A stretch of DNA of 64,000 nt. Source: Benincasa hispida. Lineage: Eukaryota > Streptophyta > Magnoliopsida > Cucurbitales > Cucurbitaceae. The notes under the pieces were generated by a model that saw only the letters and a list, made by a program, of their open reading frames with translations, did no database searches and was not told the origin of the DNA. This document shows, piece after piece, positions 24,140 through 35,415 of the stretch. Made by a program: the position numbers and the translations under genes. The stretch covers positions 11,870,249 through 11,934,248 of the forward strand of contig NC_052357.1 of assembly GCF_009727055.1 (NCBI RefSeq), in the 5' to 3' direction. How positions within the stretch are numbered: position 1 is the stretch's first letter; every line of letters starts with the position of its first letter.

Positions 24140-24780
24140 ACAAGATCTGCCATACTTTTTAAAAAATGTGAGTTTTTTTACCCTTCATTGACGTCAACAT
24201 TGGGTGAAATTACCATGAAATCCTCGCACGCATGCGAAAATGGCGAATCTCGCTCTTGGCTTTTCGCTCCTCTTTCTCTTTCGTTTCTTTTCTTTCTTTC
24301 ACAGATCACTTTCCTCTCTCGTTATCTCGCTCCCCTCTCTCTCGCTCTTTTCTATCTCACACGTTTCTATCTCGTTCTTTGACGTCCATTTCGTTCTGTA
24401 ACATTGTCGGAGAAGAATGAATTTAAGCATTCGTCGATTGGAGGAGCAGAAGAAGAAGAACAAGAGAGAAGAAGAAAGAAGAAAAACAAAAAGAAAACGA
24501 AAAAGGAGAAGAATGAGATAGATGAAGAAAAAGGAAAAAAATTGAAAAACAAAAAAAAAGAAAGAAAAGAAAAGAAAACCGGGAAGAAAACCGGGAAGAA
24601 GAAAAAGAAAAGATAATAGAAAAAAGAAAGGAAAACACGGTGATGGAGGAGAAAAAAATAAAATGGGGTAAATTGGTAAAATTGCTTGAAGATGATGTAA
24701 ACAAGAGGTAAAAAATCTTAAATTTTAAAAAGTAGTGCATTTCTCATTTTGGGTCTTCAAAATAGATCACCATGTCATTC
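24140..24780. other. Low-complexity block: pyrimidine-rich then purine-rich
   Basis: A CT-rich leader (24235-24390) is followed by a purine-rich stretch (24400-24660) that reads as a Lys/Glu-rich 70-codon frame on the plus strand. Short inverted matches at the ends ('catactttttaaaa' and 'ttttaaaaagtagtg') suggest a repeat. Because the composition alone explains the open frames, no protein is called. Confidence 0.3.
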
Positions 24781-27480
24781 TTTCAAGGGTACCATCTATT
24801 CCAATTATCCTATAAACATATTCTTTAAGAACTCAGAACTAAAAGTTTATATTTTGAAAATTAGGAATCAATGCATTTATTTTTAAAAATCTAATGATTA
24901 AAAAGATACATTTTGAAAGTACCAAATATACATGTTCTTCAAACTTCTACCATTCAACAGGAATTTTTTCAAAAAAAGAAGTATTTTTGAGTATTATGAG
25001 TTGAATGAACTCTAGTTTAGAAATTAGAAGGAATGGGTAAATGTATGAGATAAATGCGATGGTTGCTATCTATTCAAAGGCAATATGCTCAAACGAAAGG
25101 ATTTGACTTCACGAGGGCCCAGTAATCCAACAGACTTATTCTCTGGCTCACATCTTTGGTTATTAATTGAAACCTAAAAAAAAGTGTCACCCATTAATGT
25201 ATGGAATCCTTTACCCATCTGGCTACTTATGCTGAGCTGACTATGTATTTTTTTAATGAAAAATTATAGTTTTAATTTTTATATAATGAAAGCGAATTTC
25301 AATTTCCTTTCTTTGTTTAAATGTTTCAACTTTTCTATAAGTTTGGTTAGATCTCTAAAAATCTCTAAGGTTAACAATATGATATTTTATAACATGGTAA
25401 GGGGTTATTAATGAATGTTTGGCCTACCAACTTTATAAGTTGGTGGTAAATAACTCAATTTCAATAATAAACACAATTGAAATTTGTAAATTTATCGAGA
25501 AATTCCATTTTTTTTTAATCTATTTTGCATAATAATTTTAGACTTCATAACTCAATTCACGTGCATGTTAGGAAATAATTATGCAATTGTTAAAATCACT
25601 TTTGAAAAGTTTAAATCACTCAAAAACACATCTTTCACCACTCATTAATTTAATATTTAATTTTACACTTTTAAATATAATTTTTATATCATCAAAATTA
25701 GTTTCAAATGATTATAAATACCTAAAACATTATGTCAAAAATGATTTTAACTATGTTTAGAATCACTTTCAAACCTGTCCTAATCAAATATATAAAGAAA
25801 CACGTCATTAATGAAAACAAGAAAACAAAGAGGGATATAACTACTATTATAAGAAGCACATTGAAACATTCAAGTTATAAATTAACCCTACCCATTAAAA
25901 TCAAGCATAAATTATAGGGACAAAAAGGTGATGGGCTACTTTTTCAGAAGGGGAATGTTGAAAGTAGCTTTTAAAGGGGAAGAGAACAAAAAACAAAATA
26001 TGATGAACTGTCAAGAGATATATAGTCCAAAGGCTTTGGTTGGTGCCATTACTAGAAGTGAAATTAGGTGCCTTAGATCTTTGGGCATAGTGCACACCTA
26101 TTTTCGTCAATGTTTTTCTTATGCCTTTCCCCATTCTTGAATCCCAAAATGGAAAGTTCCTTTTTTTCCCCCTCTTAGTACTCTATGATTCTGGATATAT
26201 ATTTAATTCAAAAGGAAAATGAAATGAATGTCAATGAGCAGCCGATATATTCTCCACCTTGCTGAACTGGATTTTGGGTTCTTTGTAGATGTAGAAGAAA
26301 GAAAGAAAATATATCCTATAAATTTTACACATCTTTGGATTTTTTGTCCAAGGTAGAAGAGCGGAAGGGTAATTTTTAGGGTTGTTAGCATTTCTACCTA
26401 AATATGGCAATTCATTAAAAAGAAATAATGACTTTGAAAATCACATCAATAGTCAATATATGCAAATAGTTTCGTATTTTATCAACAAAAACTGATGAAG
26501 AACATTGGGAATTTCTGTTCATCAATAAATGACCAACCTCGCACATCATGTAAGCATTTGATTATAATCAACGGTTCATTTCAAACTTAGAATCAAAAGT
26601 AATTTAAAAAAAAAAAAAGGTTTCTGTAATCAAAACAAATTCATGGAATAATTCAACAGTAAAATTCTATAACTATATAAAACTTTTTACCATTTCCCTA
26701 AAATCAGAAATATAATAGATAAATGAAAAATCTAACAAAACAAAACCATTTAAAAGTTGATAACTAAATCCCTCTACTCAAATGTGAAACCTGGTTTATT
26801 TTTAGGCCGTAAAATAAACCCCATGTAATATTTGAAGTCTAATAGAAAAGGAGAATTGAACGTAATAGATTGATTTAATAGTTATTGAGTCAAGATAGTT
26901 ATCTATCTAAAATTTCATATTTACAAATATTCTTAACATCCAAATAACGTAGGCACAAATTATCCTAAAATATTAGTTTGATACATATGTTAGTCAAGAG
27001 AAGGAACAAGATTTGAAAAGGAGTGAGGTATAAATATAATGACTGATGTGAAGGGATAAGAGAGGGAGAAGTTAATGAGTCTAATAGGGAAGGAGAGAGA
27101 TACTGTAGTACTGGAAAGAAATGGGCTTAATCTTCAAGGGTCAAATTCGGATGGAGGGAGGTAATGTGAAAATTAAAGAAGAATTTTTTTTTTAATCAGG
27201 TTATAAAGAGAGGCCAACAAGAACAAGTGGAGTAGACAAATGGGTGACCGTGACTGTGTCCTCTGCCCACCGATTGCGTCTGCTCAACACGTTGTCTTCC
27301 AATAGAGAAATAAATTAGTCAGAATAATAATGATGATAAGCAACAAATTATCTTTTAAAATTAATTTCTAAAACCCAACAACGGGCATTAACCCCCACTT
27401 CCCACCTCAACCCATCGCCAAAAGTAAACGCTAAATGAGAGAATTCCTCTAGTGGGATGGGAGTAAGAGCAAAACCATAT
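24781..27480. other. Intergenic region upstream of the receptor kinase
   Basis: No gene is visible. A less AT-rich piece at about 25920-26140 has open frames on both strands but no recognised domain. The stretch 27060-27430 is probably the distal promoter of the kinase gene at 27.8 kb. Confidence 0.35.
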
Positions 27481-27486
27481 TGCTTA

Positions 27487-27499
27487 TATTTATATATAT
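27487..27499 (+). promoter_or_regulatory. Candidate TATA box of the receptor kinase gene
   Basis: TATTTATATATAT lies about 30-40 bp before a CT-repeat leader (27528-27600), a common plant core-promoter and 5'UTR arrangement. The transcription start is not known. Confidence 0.4.
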
Positions 27500-27647
27500 C
27501 TTAGACTTTCCAATGTCAACGTCACCCTCTCTCTCTCTCTCTCTCTCTATTTTCCATTTCCCCCTTTCTCTCTCTCTCTCTTCTTATTCTTCTTCTTTTT
27601 TTTCTTTTCTTTTCTTTTGGTCAATGGTTTCCCCCATCTTGTACAAG

Positions 27648-27783
27648 GTAACCCTCCAAACCTGATTATGACTATGTACTTCATTCAAGCTAGCTTCTTC
27701 ATCTTCCTACATCTTCCTTGTTCCTCTCCACCTTGCTCTTTCATTCTTCTTCTTGTAGAACCTTTTGTTTTCTTTTTTTTCAG
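27648..27783 (+). other. Probable 5'UTR intron of the receptor kinase gene
   Basis: The donor GTACAAG|GTAACC (27647/27648) and a T-rich acceptor ending TTTTTTTTCAG (27783) define a 136-nt intron that ends exactly before ATG 27784. If it is spliced, the longer open frame from 27718 is not translated. Confidence 0.5.
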
Positions 27784-30700
27784 ATGAGAGATGATAGAAT
27801 GGCCACCTCCTTGATTAATGGTCTCAGTCATCAACCTTTAGTGACCAATTTCTCAATTAATTCCAACTTCCTCAACTTCTTGGTTTTGACCCTGCTTCTA
27901 GTTTTGCAATTCATTCCTCCTCTCTCTGTTTCAGCTTCTTGCAACACATCTGATCGCGATTCTCTCTGGTATTTCGTCAATTCTTCATCTGCTTCCCCGG
28001 TGGCTTTCAATTGGTCTTCTTCGATTGATTGTTGTTTCTGGGAAGGAGTCTTTTGTGAAGCAATCGCAAATAGCGACGACAACCGAGTTACTCAGCTTTC
28101 GTTGCCTTCTAGAGGTCTTCGTGGTGAATTCCCTTCATCTCTCACAAACCTTACTTTTCTCACTCACCTTGATCTCTCTCACAATCGTTTTAATGGCTCT
28201 CTCCCTTCTGATTTCTTTACGTCCCTAAGTTATCTCAAGGACCTTAATTTGAGCTACAACCTTCTCACCGGCCAGTTGCCGCCACCGCCGCCTTCATCGT
28301 CCGGACTCGTGATTGAAACTCTGGATTTTTCAAGCAATCGATTCAGAGGGGAAATACCTGCTTCGTTTATCCAGCAAGTGGCAGTTTCGGGGAGATTGAC
28401 CAGTTTCAATGTCCGCAACAATAGTTTTTCAGGTCTCATTCCAACCTCCTTTTGTGTTAATACTACATCCATAAGCTCCGTCAGGTTATTAGACTTTTCC
28501 AATAATGAATTCGACGGTGGAATATCCCAAGGGCTAGGGAACTGCTCCAATTTGGAGGTTTTTCGAGCGAGTTTCAATGGTCTCACCGGTTCAATTCCCT
28601 CCGACCTTTACAATGTTCTCACTCTAAAGGAGCTTTCTTTACATGTTAATCATCTTTCGGGGAACATCGGCGGGGGAATTGTTAATCTCACCAACCTCAG
28701 AATCCTGGAATTGTACTCCAATTCTCTGATTGGCCCCATCCCAGCGGATATTGGAAAGCTATCTAAGCTGGAACAGATATCGCTTCATATTAACAATCTC
28801 ACAGGCACTCTGCCCACATCACTGATGAATTGCACTAATCTTACTTTGTTGAATTTGCGGGTTAATAAGCTGCAAGGAGATCTCTATAATGTTAATTTCT
28901 CTCGCCTTGTTGGCCTCACCACACTTGACCTGGGCAACAATATGTTCACAGGTAGTATACCATCGACTCTTTACTCCTGCAAATCTCTAAAGGCAGTTAG
29001 ACTGGCTAGTAATCAGTTTTCTGGAGAGATCTCTCACGAAATTGCAGCGCTTCAATCACTGTCCTTCCTCTCAGTTTCCAAGAATAATCTAACCAATTTA
29101 AGTGGAGCACTAAGGAATTTGATGGGTTGCAGAAACCTTGGAACTCTTGTCATGTCCAGTAGTTATATTGGTGAAGCATTGCCGGATGAGGATATGATTG
29201 TAGATGCTACCACATTCCAAAATATTCAGGCTTTGGCAATTGGAGCTAGTCAGTTAACTGGTAAAGTACCCTTATGGATAAGAAAACTCAGGAGTCTGGA
29301 GGTCTTGGACCTGTCTTTTAATCGCCTTGTAGGTTCAATACCTGAATGGTTAGGTGATTTTCCGAGTCTGTTTTATATTGACTTGTCTAATAACAGAATT
29401 TCCGGAGAATTCCCCGCCCAGCTTTGCAGACTGCAGGCTTTGATGTCGCAGCAGATTCTAGATCCTGCCAAGCAGAGTTTTCTTGCATTGCCCGTCTTTG
29501 TTGCGCCCAGTAATGCTACCAATCAGCAATACAATCAGCTCTCCAGCCTTCCGCCAGCTATATACCTGGGAAACAACACCATAAGTGGCCCTATTCCTTT
29601 GGAGATCGGGCAATTAAAGTTTATACATATATTAGACCTGAGCAACAACAGCTTCTCCGCCAGCATACCAGATACGATTTCCAATCTCAGCAACTTGGAG
29701 AGATTAGACCTCTCTCATAACCACCTCACTGGTGAAATCCCCCATTCCCTCAAAGGCCTCCATTTCTTGTCTTGGTTTAGCGTGGCCTTTAATGACCTTC
29801 AAGGACCAATACCATCGGGGGGTCAGTTTGATACGTTTCCTAGCTCTAGCTATGAAGGAAATTCAGGGTTGTGTGGTCCTCCTTTTGTGCAGCGCTCTTG
29901 CTCTAACCAGACTAGAGTACCCCATTCCACCGCTCAAAATAAAAGCTCCAGTAAGAAACTTGCCATAGGATTGGTCGTGGGTACCTGTTTAAGTATTTCT
30001 CTCATCACCACCCTGCTAGCGTTATGGATATTATCCAAGAGGAGGATTGATCCAAGAGGGGATACCGACATCATGGATTTGGACATAGTTTCAATTAGTT
30101 CTAATTACAATGCTGACAACAACACTAGCATAGTCATTTTGTTTCCAAATAATGCCAACAACATCAAGGAGCTTACCATTTCTGACATATTGAAGGCCAC
30201 TGATGATTTCAATCAAGAAAACATAATTGGCTGTGGTGGTTTTGGATTGGTTTACAAAGCAACACTAGCAAATGGGACAAGACTTGCTGTGAAGAAACTA
30301 TCGGGAGACTTGGGACTGATGGAAAGGGAATTTAAAGCAGAAGTAGAGGCTCTGTCTGCGGCCAAACACAAGAACCTGGTTACTCTTCAAGGTTACTGTG
30401 TGCATGAGGGCAGTCGGCTGCTAATGTATTCATACATGGAAAACGGAAGTTTAGATTACTGGTTGCATGAGAAGGTTGACGGTGCATCTCAACTTGATTG
30501 GCCAACTCGGTTGAAGATTGTACGAGGAGCAAGTGCTGGATTGGCCTACATGCACCAAATATGTGAGCCACATATTGTACACCGTGATATTAAGTCCAGT
30601 AACATCCTGCTCGATGAGAAATTTGAAGCTCATGTAGCAGATTTTGGACTTTCTAGATTGATCAATCCTTACCAGACTCATGTTACAACCGAACTTGTTG

Positions 30701-31068
30701 GCACCTTAGGCTACATTCCTCCAGAGTATGGACAAGCATGGGTCGCCACTTTGAGAGGAGATATGTATAGCTTTGGTGTGGTCGTGCTCGAGTTGCTTAC
30801 CGGCAAAAGACCTGTAGAGATATCAAAGCCAAAGGCATCACGAGAGTTGGTTGGCTGGGTGCAACAATTGAGGAATGAGGGCAAACAAGATGAAGTCTTT
30901 GACCCCATTTTGAGAGGGAAGGGCTTTGAAGAAGAGATGATCCAGGTTCTCGATGTTGCCTGCATGTGTGTCAGTCAGAACCCCTTTAAAAGACCTACCA
31001 TCAAGGAAGTTGTTGATTGGTTGAAAGATGTGGGGGCGACCAAAGTTCCCCAAAATAAGGATGTGTGA
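27784..31068 (+). CDS. PSY1R: PSY1R-like LRR receptor kinase (tyrosine-sulfated peptide receptor family)
   Basis: This is a plasma-membrane receptor kinase of the LRR-X (PSKR/PSY1R) group that senses small secreted sulfated peptides and promotes growth. From the ATG at 27784 it is 1094 residues in one exon, about the length of Arabidopsis PSY1R. Residues 29-51 form a signal peptide. An LRR N-cap has Cys pairs near 53-90, followed by about twenty LRRs. A non-LRR island near 557-597 contains the family-typical LPVFV...NQQYNQL, and the FDTFPSSSYEGNSGLCG end cap follows. The membrane segment begins at about 726. The kinase has glycine loop GCGGFG (816), Lys837 in AVKK, HRD at 933-935 and DFG at 953, then GTLGYIPPEY, so all catalytic residues are present. 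The frame can be extended to 27718, but the probable 5'UTR intron argues against that. ATG 27799 (GAATGGCC) is another candidate start. The ligand is inferred from family only. Confidence 0.85.
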   Translation: MRDDRMATSLINGLSHQPLVTNFSINSNFLNFLVLTLLLVLQFIPPLSVSASCNTSDRDSLWYFVNSSSASPVAFNWSSSIDCCFWEGVFCEAIANSDDNRVTQLSLPSRGLRGEFPSSLTNLTFLTHLDLSHNRFNGSLPSDFFTSLSYLKDLNLSYNLLTGQLPPPPPSSSGLVIETLDFSSNRFRGEIPASFIQQVAVSGRLTSFNVRNNSFSGLIPTSFCVNTTSISSVRLLDFSNNEFDGGISQGLGNCSNLEVFRASFNGLTGSIPSDLYNVLTLKELSLHVNHLSGNIGGGIVNLTNLRILELYSNSLIGPIPADIGKLSKLEQISLHINNLTGTLPTSLMNCTNLTLLNLRVNKLQGDLYNVNFSRLVGLTTLDLGNNMFTGSIPSTLYSCKSLKAVRLASNQFSGEISHEIAALQSLSFLSVSKNNLTNLSGALRNLMGCRNLGTLVMSSSYIGEALPDEDMIVDATTFQNIQALAIGASQLTGKVPLWIRKLRSLEVLDLSFNRLVGSIPEWLGDFPSLFYIDLSNNRISGEFPAQLCRLQALMSQQILDPAKQSFLALPVFVAPSNATNQQYNQLSSLPPAIYLGNNTISGPIPLEIGQLKFIHILDLSNNSFSASIPDTISNLSNLERLDLSHNHLTGEIPHSLKGLHFLSWFSVAFNDLQGPIPSGGQFDTFPSSSYEGNSGLCGPPFVQRSCSNQTRVPHSTAQNKSSSKKLAIGLVVGTCLSISLITTLLALWILSKRRIDPRGDTDIMDLDIVSISSNYNADNNTSIVILFPNNANNIKELTISDILKATDDFNQENIIGCGGFGLVYKATLANGTRLAVKKLSGDLGLMEREFKAEVEALSAAKHKNLVTLQGYCVHEGSRLLMYSYMENGSLDYWLHEKVDGASQLDWPTRLKIVRGASAGLAYMHQICEPHIVHRDIKSSNILLDEKFEAHVADFGLSRLINPYQTHVTTELVGTLGYIPPEYGQAWVATLRGDMYSFGVVVLELLTGKRPVEISKPKASRELVGWVQQLRNEGKQDEVFDPILRGKGFEEEMIQVLDVACMCVSQNPFKRPTIKEVVDWLKDVGATKVPQNKDV

Positions 31069-32836
31069 AATTGCACTTCTATAAATGAGAACAGTATCAT
31101 ACTTGCACACAAGAAAAAAAAAAAAAAAAAAAGGTTTTGGTTTCTTTTCCAATGCGACCTTTTAACTACAGTTTTACTCCGGTGTAAATGGTAAAGGTGG
31201 TGTTGTATTTATTAAGATTATTTCTCTTGTTCATAATTCTGGCATCTACTTTAAACTTGTGAATAATGTTTTTTAGTTTATATCTGCACAATTATAATCC
31301 TAGAATAGGATGTATTTGATTGTCGAAAAGCATATGAGAAAAATAAAATTCACAACGATATGGCCTGAAAATCTTATAGGCCATACCAGCTGTTGACGGA
31401 ATTTCAAGACGAGTCTTAATAAAATCCAATCATATGCAATAGTAGGCAGTCTAGGGTTGAAAATCGGTCAGAATTGGACTGAACTGAAGCATCAGTCTGT
31501 AGCAATTTCTAAACGAAAGGTCTGTGGAGACCAATGGACCATTCATGTGGTCCATCGTTTTGATGCGGTTTCAGGAAGGTTTCATGCAACTTTTACTAAC
31601 CAACCAGTCGGATTTCATTTTCAAAAATGGACACTTCAACCATTGGTCGGTATTCACTAACTTAATTGATGTGATTTGAAATGGTTCAACTGTTGGTAAT
31701 GGTGGATGACCCAATATAATAGAGTCATTCTAGTAATCGTCACCACATAACATCCTACAAGCCTCGATACGATACAATAGGACGCAAATGTAGAATAGGA
31801 TCTAATAAAGACAGGTTCGGTAAGAAAAACACAAGAAAAGACATGAACTACAGTTCTACTGAGTTAGCTCAACTTTTGAGTAGCGGAATATGAAGTCCAA
31901 ACATTCGAACAGCAAATCAAAATTAGGAAACCAAAAACCAGCTAATTCCAGTGAGAGACTTATTTTCCACCCATGGAGATAACTCCCTCAAGTATCCCAG
32001 CCTAATGGCTGTCTAAAAACTCATCAATTACTGAGGGGGAAGAAACTAAAATCCAAATAAACCCAAAAACATATAGAAAAAATTGGTAGTCATAGACACG
32101 TTTGAGAGTGATTTTAAAATGTTTGGACTCACAATTGTCAATTTTAATGTTTAGAATCACTCTCGAACATATCTTTAATTATCTAAAGTTAATTTTGATG
32201 GTTTAAAAATCGCATTAAATCGCATTTAAAAATTTGTAGCTAGCATTAAATTAATTTTGAATTATTAAAAGAGGTTGGAAGTGATTTAAACATGATGAAA
32301 GTACTTTTACGTGGACATAGTTTGAGAGTAATGGATATGAAACATTATGAGAATCTATACGCACTGTTATCACAGTGAAACTAAATAGTTTAGAGAAAGT
32401 GTCACGTTGTTCTCTCAACGATTTCCATGTCAGATGCCAAAAATATACAGCTATTCTTAACTGTATAACAAGTATAGTAGGACAGTGACAACAACCACTA
32501 AAAGAAAAGGCAGATAGTCCAAAAGCAGCCTCTTATTTTCTAGGAGTCTTTATCATAAATTACGTCCAAATGACGCAACTCCTACACAACTCCTACGAGT
32601 GATGGTCCAACCGTCCAATTGACGTCGACTCTCCTGAATGTCGATTGACCTAACTAACTATATTCAAAGACAATAATGAAATTGACTTCGCACAATTAAC
32701 AAACGAACGCTCATAAAAACGTAAAACAGATCAATTATCGAAGCAATACTTGTTCAATCAATCAGTGAGCAGAATTCGGAAATCTACTATTCAGGATTCA
32801 GAAAATAAACTCTCTCCATTGGAATGTTTAGCATAC
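31069..32836. other. 3' flank of the kinase gene and unassigned sequence
   Basis: A 20-A run at about 31111-31131 follows the stop codon closely. The block 31450-31700 resembles low-copy repeat sequence at 15.5 kb. No coding domain is seen. Confidence 0.35.
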
Positions 32837-33320
32837 CTTCGAAGATAACCTCCACGCTCAATCGGAATAACGAGTTCTCTCGTTCTTGATCTTTCAGCAT
32901 GTTTCTAGTACCTAAACTCTATTCTCCATTGCATTTGGTATATTGAAAATCTTCAGCAAAATTTCTCGGGCTTCATAGCTTATGGCAAAGAATACACGGT
33001 GCCGGCTGCGGTTGGGAGATTAAAATTTGAAGAAGGGAAGAGAATTATGAGAAATGAAAACAGGAAATTTCCAGAATATCAAGAAAAATTGAAATGCAAT
33101 TAGAAGCTACGCACATTTTAGAGCAATGTGAACTGAAGAGCGGACAGATTGAATCCTCCAGGGCCTGGAACAATGCCTTCAGACGAGAAAGAGACTGTGA
33201 AGGAGGGAAACTGAAATTATGGACACGGAAACTTTCCGATGGGCCCTCCTACTTTAGTTTTATTCTGAAGTATATTACTTTATTAAATTCCAGAATTATG
33301 CCATGCTTCCGTACCTGACT
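32837..33320 (-). other. Candidate first exon / leader of an unidentified minus-strand gene
   Basis: This stretch is less AT-rich than its surroundings. On the minus strand it has a CT-rich leader, then an ATG at 32900-32898 opening 21 codons (MLKDQERENSLFRLS...) that run into a good donor GAAG|GTATGC at 32837/32836. No following exon was identified between here and the kinase gene, so it may be a lncRNA, a truncated gene or a 5'UTR exon. Confidence 0.3.
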
Positions 33321-33420
33321 CGTGGCTCGTGCAATTCGACGTCTTGGGCCGTTGGTGTTGGAGTGTTGGGCCCATAGAGCCCAATATTGAATGGGCCAAT
33401 ATGACATAAAGAAGGGGAGG

Positions 33421-34494
33421 TTCTTACGTAATTATATCACATTTTATTTGGGGGGAATTGGAATATATGGGAGGATTTTAGGTTTCAATTGGAAAAATGG
33501 TAAAGTCGAAATTTAATAAGAATTTTAGTAAATCTGTTGTGGAGCCTATGATTTAACTTTTTCTAATTTCTTATTTGCCCTCTATCTGTGGTAACAGTGT
33601 AACGGTTGAAGATTGAGTTATTAATATTTATATATACAATATAATTATTAACTATTGAGTTATTAATTTTTATGTGAATCTGATTAATTAAAAACCAAAA
33701 AATAAATATATCATTTAACCAAATAATCCTTCCTAGTTTTTCTCTTCAAATAAATTACCGAATTTGATTAATATATTTTTTCATTTAAACAAATAATCAC
33801 TTCTAATTTTTCTCCGCAAATATCTCATATGTATCCCTATTTTCTTCTTAGTTTTATTTAACTAGTTTTTTTTTATTTCTTTTGGTTACAAGATTCAATG
33901 TTTATCTAAATCTTTTTTTCTTTATTTATACATATTGTTATTTATTTGTTTTCATATTTTTCCAATGTATTCATTTGTATTTTTATTGTGTTTTACTTAA
34001 TATTATATTAATATAAAGTTATGAGATTTAACTTACATATATTTACACATATAATATAGTTGTAGTGTGAAGTTACAAAGTTATTAGATTTAATTAATTT
34101 ACCTTTACATATACGGTGCAATTATAATGTAAGTTAGTAACATTCCAACCTTTCAAAAATAGTTATTATCAATTTATTCAAATTTAGTTATGAATTTTGT
34201 CTTTCTTATTTATTTTTGAAATATGTGTGGGTTCACTAAAATAAAAATTTGGCTTAATTTAACTATAATAGATGTCCAAGATCTAATAAATTAAATTTCC
34301 AATAGATTAAATTAAATTATTTTAGTTTTCAAAATTTTGAATTAAAGATTTTGAACGTAATTTTCATAATTTTGGAAGTTTAACGTATTTATTTTAATTT
34401 AAAATTTTTAGAATCAAAATTGAGTTTATTAGAAGATTATCTTATGAAAAATACGAGAAGATATGGATATATTTTGAATTTAAGATGAAAAAAA

Positions 34495-34550
<56 letters not shown>

Positions 34551-34620
34551 TAACATATTTAAATAAGTTTTTTAGGTTAAAATAACATTTAAAAAAAAAT
34601 AAAAGAAAGTTAAACAAGTG
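33421..34620. other. Gene-free AT-rich sequence with a long ATT microsatellite
   Basis: No coding signal is present. A (ATT)n run of about 18 units lies at 34493-34548. Confidence 0.5.
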
Positions 34621-34621
34621 G

Positions 34622-34803
34622 GAGGAAAAAAACCTAGTTATCTAACCACCGCATAAAGCCCTTGCCCCCCTTCTCCTCCTTCGCATCAAGAGCAACACTT
34701 TCCGCTTCACACCATATCCCTGCCATTCTGCTCGGCTACAGTCCATCACACGCTATTGATCGTCTCACAACGTCGTTTTTGCTGAAATCGCGTCGTTGCG
34801 GAA
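34622..34803 (+). other. Candidate 5' exon of a disrupted plus-strand gene
   Basis: A GC-richer segment with CT-rich leader character ends at a consensus donor GCGGAA|GTAAGC near 34803. The sequence after it is T-rich and intron-like until the LTR element at 35.4 kb. No downstream coding exon is found, so the rest of the gene may be lost or beyond the insertion. Confidence 0.25.
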
Positions 34804-35376
34804 GTAAGCTTCGATAAGTGCCATGGATCTTCCTATATCATTCACTCTTTTTTTTTTCCATTTTCTCTCTCACTCTTCATATCTCTTTTCCACAGTTATT
34901 TTTCAGACACCATTGTTACTGTTGTCGTTGTGGTTGTAAGAGGAATTGGTCGGCAGTGTTTAGGTGATATTTAGGTGATTATCAAAGGCTTTTTTTAAAA
35001 GGTTTTTATTAAAGTTTTGGTTTTTCTATGATATGATTGGCTTCAAATTAAATTAAGGATTGTTTTGGAGTTTAGTGATAATTTTGATTGTTGTATAACA
35101 AAAGGTGTTCGAAGACGTCTGATTTAATGTAATCCAATGTTACATTACATTGTATTTGTGTTGAATTAGCTTCTTCGGATTTGATTTTGTTTGTGATGTA
35201 TGATTTTAATAGATTTAGTGTGCAGGGATAATTTGGATATTTTTAATTAGTATTTTTTATTTTAAAAAAGCATATTGCTATTTTTATGATTTTTAAAAGT
35301 TTTTGCTACTTTTCCAAATGAAACTTTAAAATTTGCTATTTATGACGTTAGCTCTTTATTTTATTTTATTTTTATA

Positions 35377-35415
35377 ATATTTAGGGGAGGAAAATTGGAT
35401 CTCTCCCCTAAATAT
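35377..35415. repeat. Perfect 13-bp inverted repeat at the edge of the LTR element
   Basis: ATATTTAGGGGAG (35377-35389) and its exact complement CTCCCCTAAATAT (35403-35415) are separated by 13 nt. They lie exactly where the 5' LTR loses similarity to the 3' LTR. Confidence 0.7.

Noticed and set aside
24404..24616. Lys/Glu-rich 70-codon frame on the plus strand
   Set aside because: It is explained by a purine-rich simple repeat; the opposite strand gives an equally long Phe/Ser-rich frame.
25920..26140. A possible microRNA precursor or short exon near 26.0 kb
   Set aside because: I could not find a convincing hairpin or a known mature microRNA sequence, and the open frames on both strands lack domain features.
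27831..31152. Several minus-strand open frames opposite the receptor kinase
   Set aside because: They are shadows of the long coding frame and have no independent features.
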